Assembly (NCBI GenBank): GCA_021234155.1
Contig: JAJEKV010000340.1
Span: forward strand, 64,001 to 128,000
Origin: Isoetes taiwanensis
Taxonomy: Eukaryota > Streptophyta > Lycopodiopsida > Isoetales > Isoetaceae
Length of the DNA stretch: 64,000 nt
Direction of reading: 5' to 3'
This document shows, in pieces, positions 61,636 through 64,000 of the stretch; position 1 is the stretch's first letter; each line of letters begins with the position of its first letter. Made by a program: the position numbers and the translations under genes. Under the pieces are notes generated by a model that was not told where the DNA came from, did no database searches, and saw nothing but the letters and a program-made list of their open reading frames with translations.

Positions 61636-61646
61636 ACTATAAATAA
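61636..61646 (+). promoter_or_regulatory. TATA box of C2 long repeat
   Basis: ACTATAAATAA lies ~40 bp upstream of the exon 1 ATG, as in A and C1. Confidence 0.65.
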
Positions 61647-61685
61647 TGGATATGGGTGCTGGACAATCCGCATTTCCTTTGAGAC

Positions 61686-62009
61686 ATGAGCGAGGCAGGC
61701 AGGCCTGAAGGCGCCCACAATAAGGGTTGCACTAGATACAAGTTGATTGAATTGCTTAGAAAAAATGGCTTAGAGCATGGCAGCACTCAGCCATCAAAGG
61801 CACAGCTGCTGGATTTGTGCAAGCAACATGGGCTGGATCCCAACAAGGACAAGAACGATCCTGGCATTCTGAGATTTATACCTGGGCAGGTGAATGCCAA
61901 CAACGGTGCAAAAGCCTTGGGGGCATCCACTAGCATTACTGAGGTTATTGCCCTATCTAATTCTGATGAAGATGAAGATTCTGATAATGAAGACATCCAG
62001 CCAAATCAG
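61686..62009 (+). CDS. exon 1: AT-hook-like/SAP-like protein, C2 terminal repeat
   Basis: The clean copy has 108 codons to the donor AATCAG|GTTTTA. MSEAGRPEGAHNKG has the AT-hook-like G-R-P-x-G-x-x-N-K. LIELLRKNGLEHG...SKAQLLDLCKQHGLDPNK is SAP-like. The tail EVIALSNSDEDEDSDNED has the V-I-A-L plus acidic/Ser pattern of SUMO-interaction motifs. Read unspliced it ends five residues after the donor. It is highly similar to exon 1 of A, which suggests that A-type proteins and C elements share a system. Localisation to AT-rich chromatin is inferred from the motifs. Confidence 0.75.
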
Positions 62010-62975
62010 GTTTTAAATTGTGCTTAAATTCTTGAAGATTTAGGGAATATTGTTTCTGCCTTAGCATAATTTTATGGCTGTGATTGTATTGCAGATAGTT
62101 GTGTACTTCTGCTGTTTGCCATTATTGTCCTTCTGTTTGCTTACATCTGCATATTTTCTTTTTTGTATGGATCCCTTGTATTGCAGTCTTTGCTCAGAAG
62201 TATGATCTTGACCATGGTTCACCAATTTGCTAGTTCTGGCATTGGATTTTCAGTTTCTTCAATCTATTGCCCTCATTGATGTTATCTTAGATCTGAGGCA
62301 GAATGCTGTTGATGTTATATAAGTGGTATCTAGTCTGATTACACATGTTTAATAGATGGTTAACCATTTCTGCAGTTGGTTCTACATAATGTATTATTGG
62401 CTTACTATTCGTTCTATTATACCCATGGGGCTGGATCCTGCAGTTATTTCTTATAATCTACTAGTGTAGACTGTTGGCCTGTGTTATGGCTTTGTTTTAT
62501 GTCTCTTTGGAACCTCTGAACCTAGTAGAGAGTTGTCCTATCTGGCAGTCAACTTATATTTAAATACGCATGGTAACCTTATTGTTTGTTCCTTCCTTAG
62601 TTTCCTGAATCATTGTAGTTTGGTTGGGCACTGCTGATGCACGCTATAACCTATGAAGCTAAGGCCATTAAAGTAGTTAATAATTTGTCCTGTCTTGTAG
62701 GCATCTGAAGGCTTCATGTACACTCCCAATGCTGCATATTCCAGGGCACAGGATTATCATACTCCATCTTCATGCCTGCAAAGCTATTTATGTATTGCTT
62801 TAGTTGCTCTTGGCATAGTCTACCCAGTTTGGCTCTCGTTTTCCACTTGGTGGCTTCAACAAACAAGTGAATTAAGCTAATATAATGAGGATCTCTATTA
62901 AGTTTATAAGGCACTGTTCTTAATTCTGCTGTAATTTTGTGAACTGCTGTACACTAAGTAATTCTTTTAATTTAT

Positions 62976-63076
62976 GGGTAAAGGGCCGAAAGGCCAAGGT
63001 TGTTCATAGCTTACCTGCTAGCATAGGCATTATTACCCTTCTTAGGCTAATGTATGCTTCTTTGCTGCAGGTAACC
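62976..63076 (+). ncRNA. conserved structured block S1, C2 clean copy
   Basis: GGGTAAAGGGCCGAAAGGCC, then AAGG...GCTTACCTGCTAGCA ... ATTACCC ... GGCTAATG ... TTTGCTGCAGGTAACC. Pairs are GGCC/GGCC with a GAAA loop, TTACCTGC/GCAGGTAA, GCA/TGC, and possibly GGGTAA/TTACCC. Confidence 0.6.
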
Positions 63077-63974
63077 GAACTCCTTCTCCCATGCTTTGTG
63101 GTTTTCAGGCATTGTGCATTCTCGTGGATTGTTTCGTGCTTATGAACACAACTTGAACATATTTTTTGTTGATCCATACATTGTAAGTTTATTATGCTGG
63201 ATTAAGCAGCTGCTCGGATGATTGTCATGTGGTAAATATGGTCCTTTACTTTTACAAAAGGAAATTCCTATGCGACTGATGTTTTGGTGTCAGCTTATGA
63301 CATTTCAATCTAGTTTTGTGCAATGTATAACTCATGATTAAATGTTGGCATGTCCAAGCATCTGATTCTTTAAGCTTATTCCCCACATGTTTTTCTCATA
63401 TTCCAAGAATTTAATGGTATGATTGAGTTGCATTAAATCATGGTCCATGTTTTCCTTATAATGGTAAATTACGTTTGACATGATTATGTGATCTTTAAAT
63501 TATTGATTGAGCAATCATAGTTTATTATTCCTTGCATTAAATTTGTGTTCTCTACATTGCAGTCGGCATGTTTGCTTTTCCGATTCTTCAAAGTTTCCAG
63601 AGGTTCTTGGGTATCTTTTTTCATATCAGACCCGAGGTTGTAAAAGATGTATTATTGCATGGTTCAAATCCTTAGTTCATTTGGTTCTACAGGTTGCTTT
63701 TTTCACTTTCATTAAGTATCTTGTGTAAGTTTCAGTTTAAATTGCTCTAGTTTGCATCTCATTGTTCGTATAACATTTGTAGCTGCATTAAATGGTAAAG
63801 CGGCCCTAGGCTGTAAATTTTTAATTCAGTTTAAAGGTGATGCACCTTGGCATTATTTTAAATTCTTAAATCTCCAAGGCCTCCCCTTTTGGGGTCTGAT
63901 AAGTCCAGCTTGCCTTTTAGTTAGTAAGGTTGGCTTGGATGTCTTGGCAAGTCAAAAGGATTTGTTCTGGCTAG

Positions 63975-64000
63975 TATATATATATATATATATATATATA
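63975..64000. repeat. (TA)n tract at the right boundary of C2
   Basis: The window ends in at least 12 TA units directly after the last long repeat. Confidence 0.9.

Larger units (their letters stand above)
48084..63976 (+). mobile_element. tandem non-autonomous Penelope-like retroelement C2
   Basis: Order: truncated long repeat (48,084-50,182), internal (50,183-50,974), long repeat (50,975-54,820), internal with satellite (54,821-60,120), long repeat (60,121-63,976), then (TA)n at the window end. Long repeats are ~3.85 kb. Internal regions keep the junction structure, a short exon 2, an RT C-terminal relic and the 3' hairpins, but no complete RT or ORF1. It is the same family as C1 in opposite orientation. 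Confidence 0.82.
60121..63976 (+). repeat. C2 long direct repeat, terminal copy (cleanest)
   Basis: It holds the TATA box (61,636-61,646), exon 1 (61,686-62,009), the S1 block (62,976-63,076) and the first half of S2 (from about 63,870). It ends in GGCTAGTATATA merging with (TA)n. It is the best copy for reading the C family. Confidence 0.9.

Noticed and set aside
61960-61990. CTGATGAAG as a hammerhead ribozyme core
   Set aside because: It is in exon 1 coding sequence and no following GAAA core or three-stem arrangement is present. No canonical hammerhead was found in any long repeat.

Overview
The window is nuclear DNA of a eukaryote, almost certainly a land plant. It is AT-rich, has split genes with GT-AG introns, carries a plant-type Copia retrotransposon, and is otherwise almost entirely repeats. 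No conserved host gene, rRNA or intact tRNA gene was found. I cannot name the species.

Layout. 1-~3,560: 3' half of a Copia element (integrase end, RT, RNase H, putative 3' LTR). ~3,560-12,975: AT-rich intergenic DNA with a TIR element (5,264-5,516), short duplications and a broken coiled-coil gene (10,795-12,284, minus). 12,980-64,000: a cluster of four related retroelement loci bounded by (TA)n tracts. C1 (13,101-21,610, minus) is a short internal-deletion derivative. A (21,747-30,932, plus) is the only one with all open frames. B (32,325-48,086, minus) is a head-to-tail tandem of two units. C2 (48,084-63,976, plus) is a tandem of deletion derivatives, one carrying ten copies of a ~450-bp satellite. 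A spacer at 30,933-32,324 holds heat-shock-element-like arrays, a tRNA-like SINE head and a GCCGTAGGATC repeat.

The retroelement family is the main discovery candidate. Each locus has long direct repeats (LTR-like, 2.5-3.9 kb) around an internal region. The reverse transcriptase has Penelope-like motif order (DITKCYENIP, MGF..SP.WCN.YL..FE, RYMDD), with no recognisable GIY-YIG or integrase domain. The long repeat itself holds a TATA box and coding exon 1 (AT-hook-like motif, SAP-like segment, acidic tail). Exon 1 ends in phase 0 at a conserved AATCAG|GT donor. The internal region holds exon 2 (a ~526-aa protein of unknown family with a Cys cluster) and exon 3 (RT), and both also open in phase 0. 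Splicing could therefore join the DNA-binding exon to either protein. Three RNA-like structures recur in A, B and C with compensatory base changes: one in intron 1, one spanning the repeat/internal junction, and one at the end of the internal region just before a TA tract. Both AT-hook and SAP modules favour AT-rich DNA and most outer boundaries are (TA)n, so a (TA)n-targeted, endonuclease-less Penelope-like system with non-autonomous satellites is the working model (inference).

Caution on quality: near-identical copies differ mainly at CTG/CAG trinucleotides, usually by small indels. This looks like base-calling error at CHG-methylated cytosines that could not be polished in repeats. Many apparent frameshifts in B and C are probably not real.
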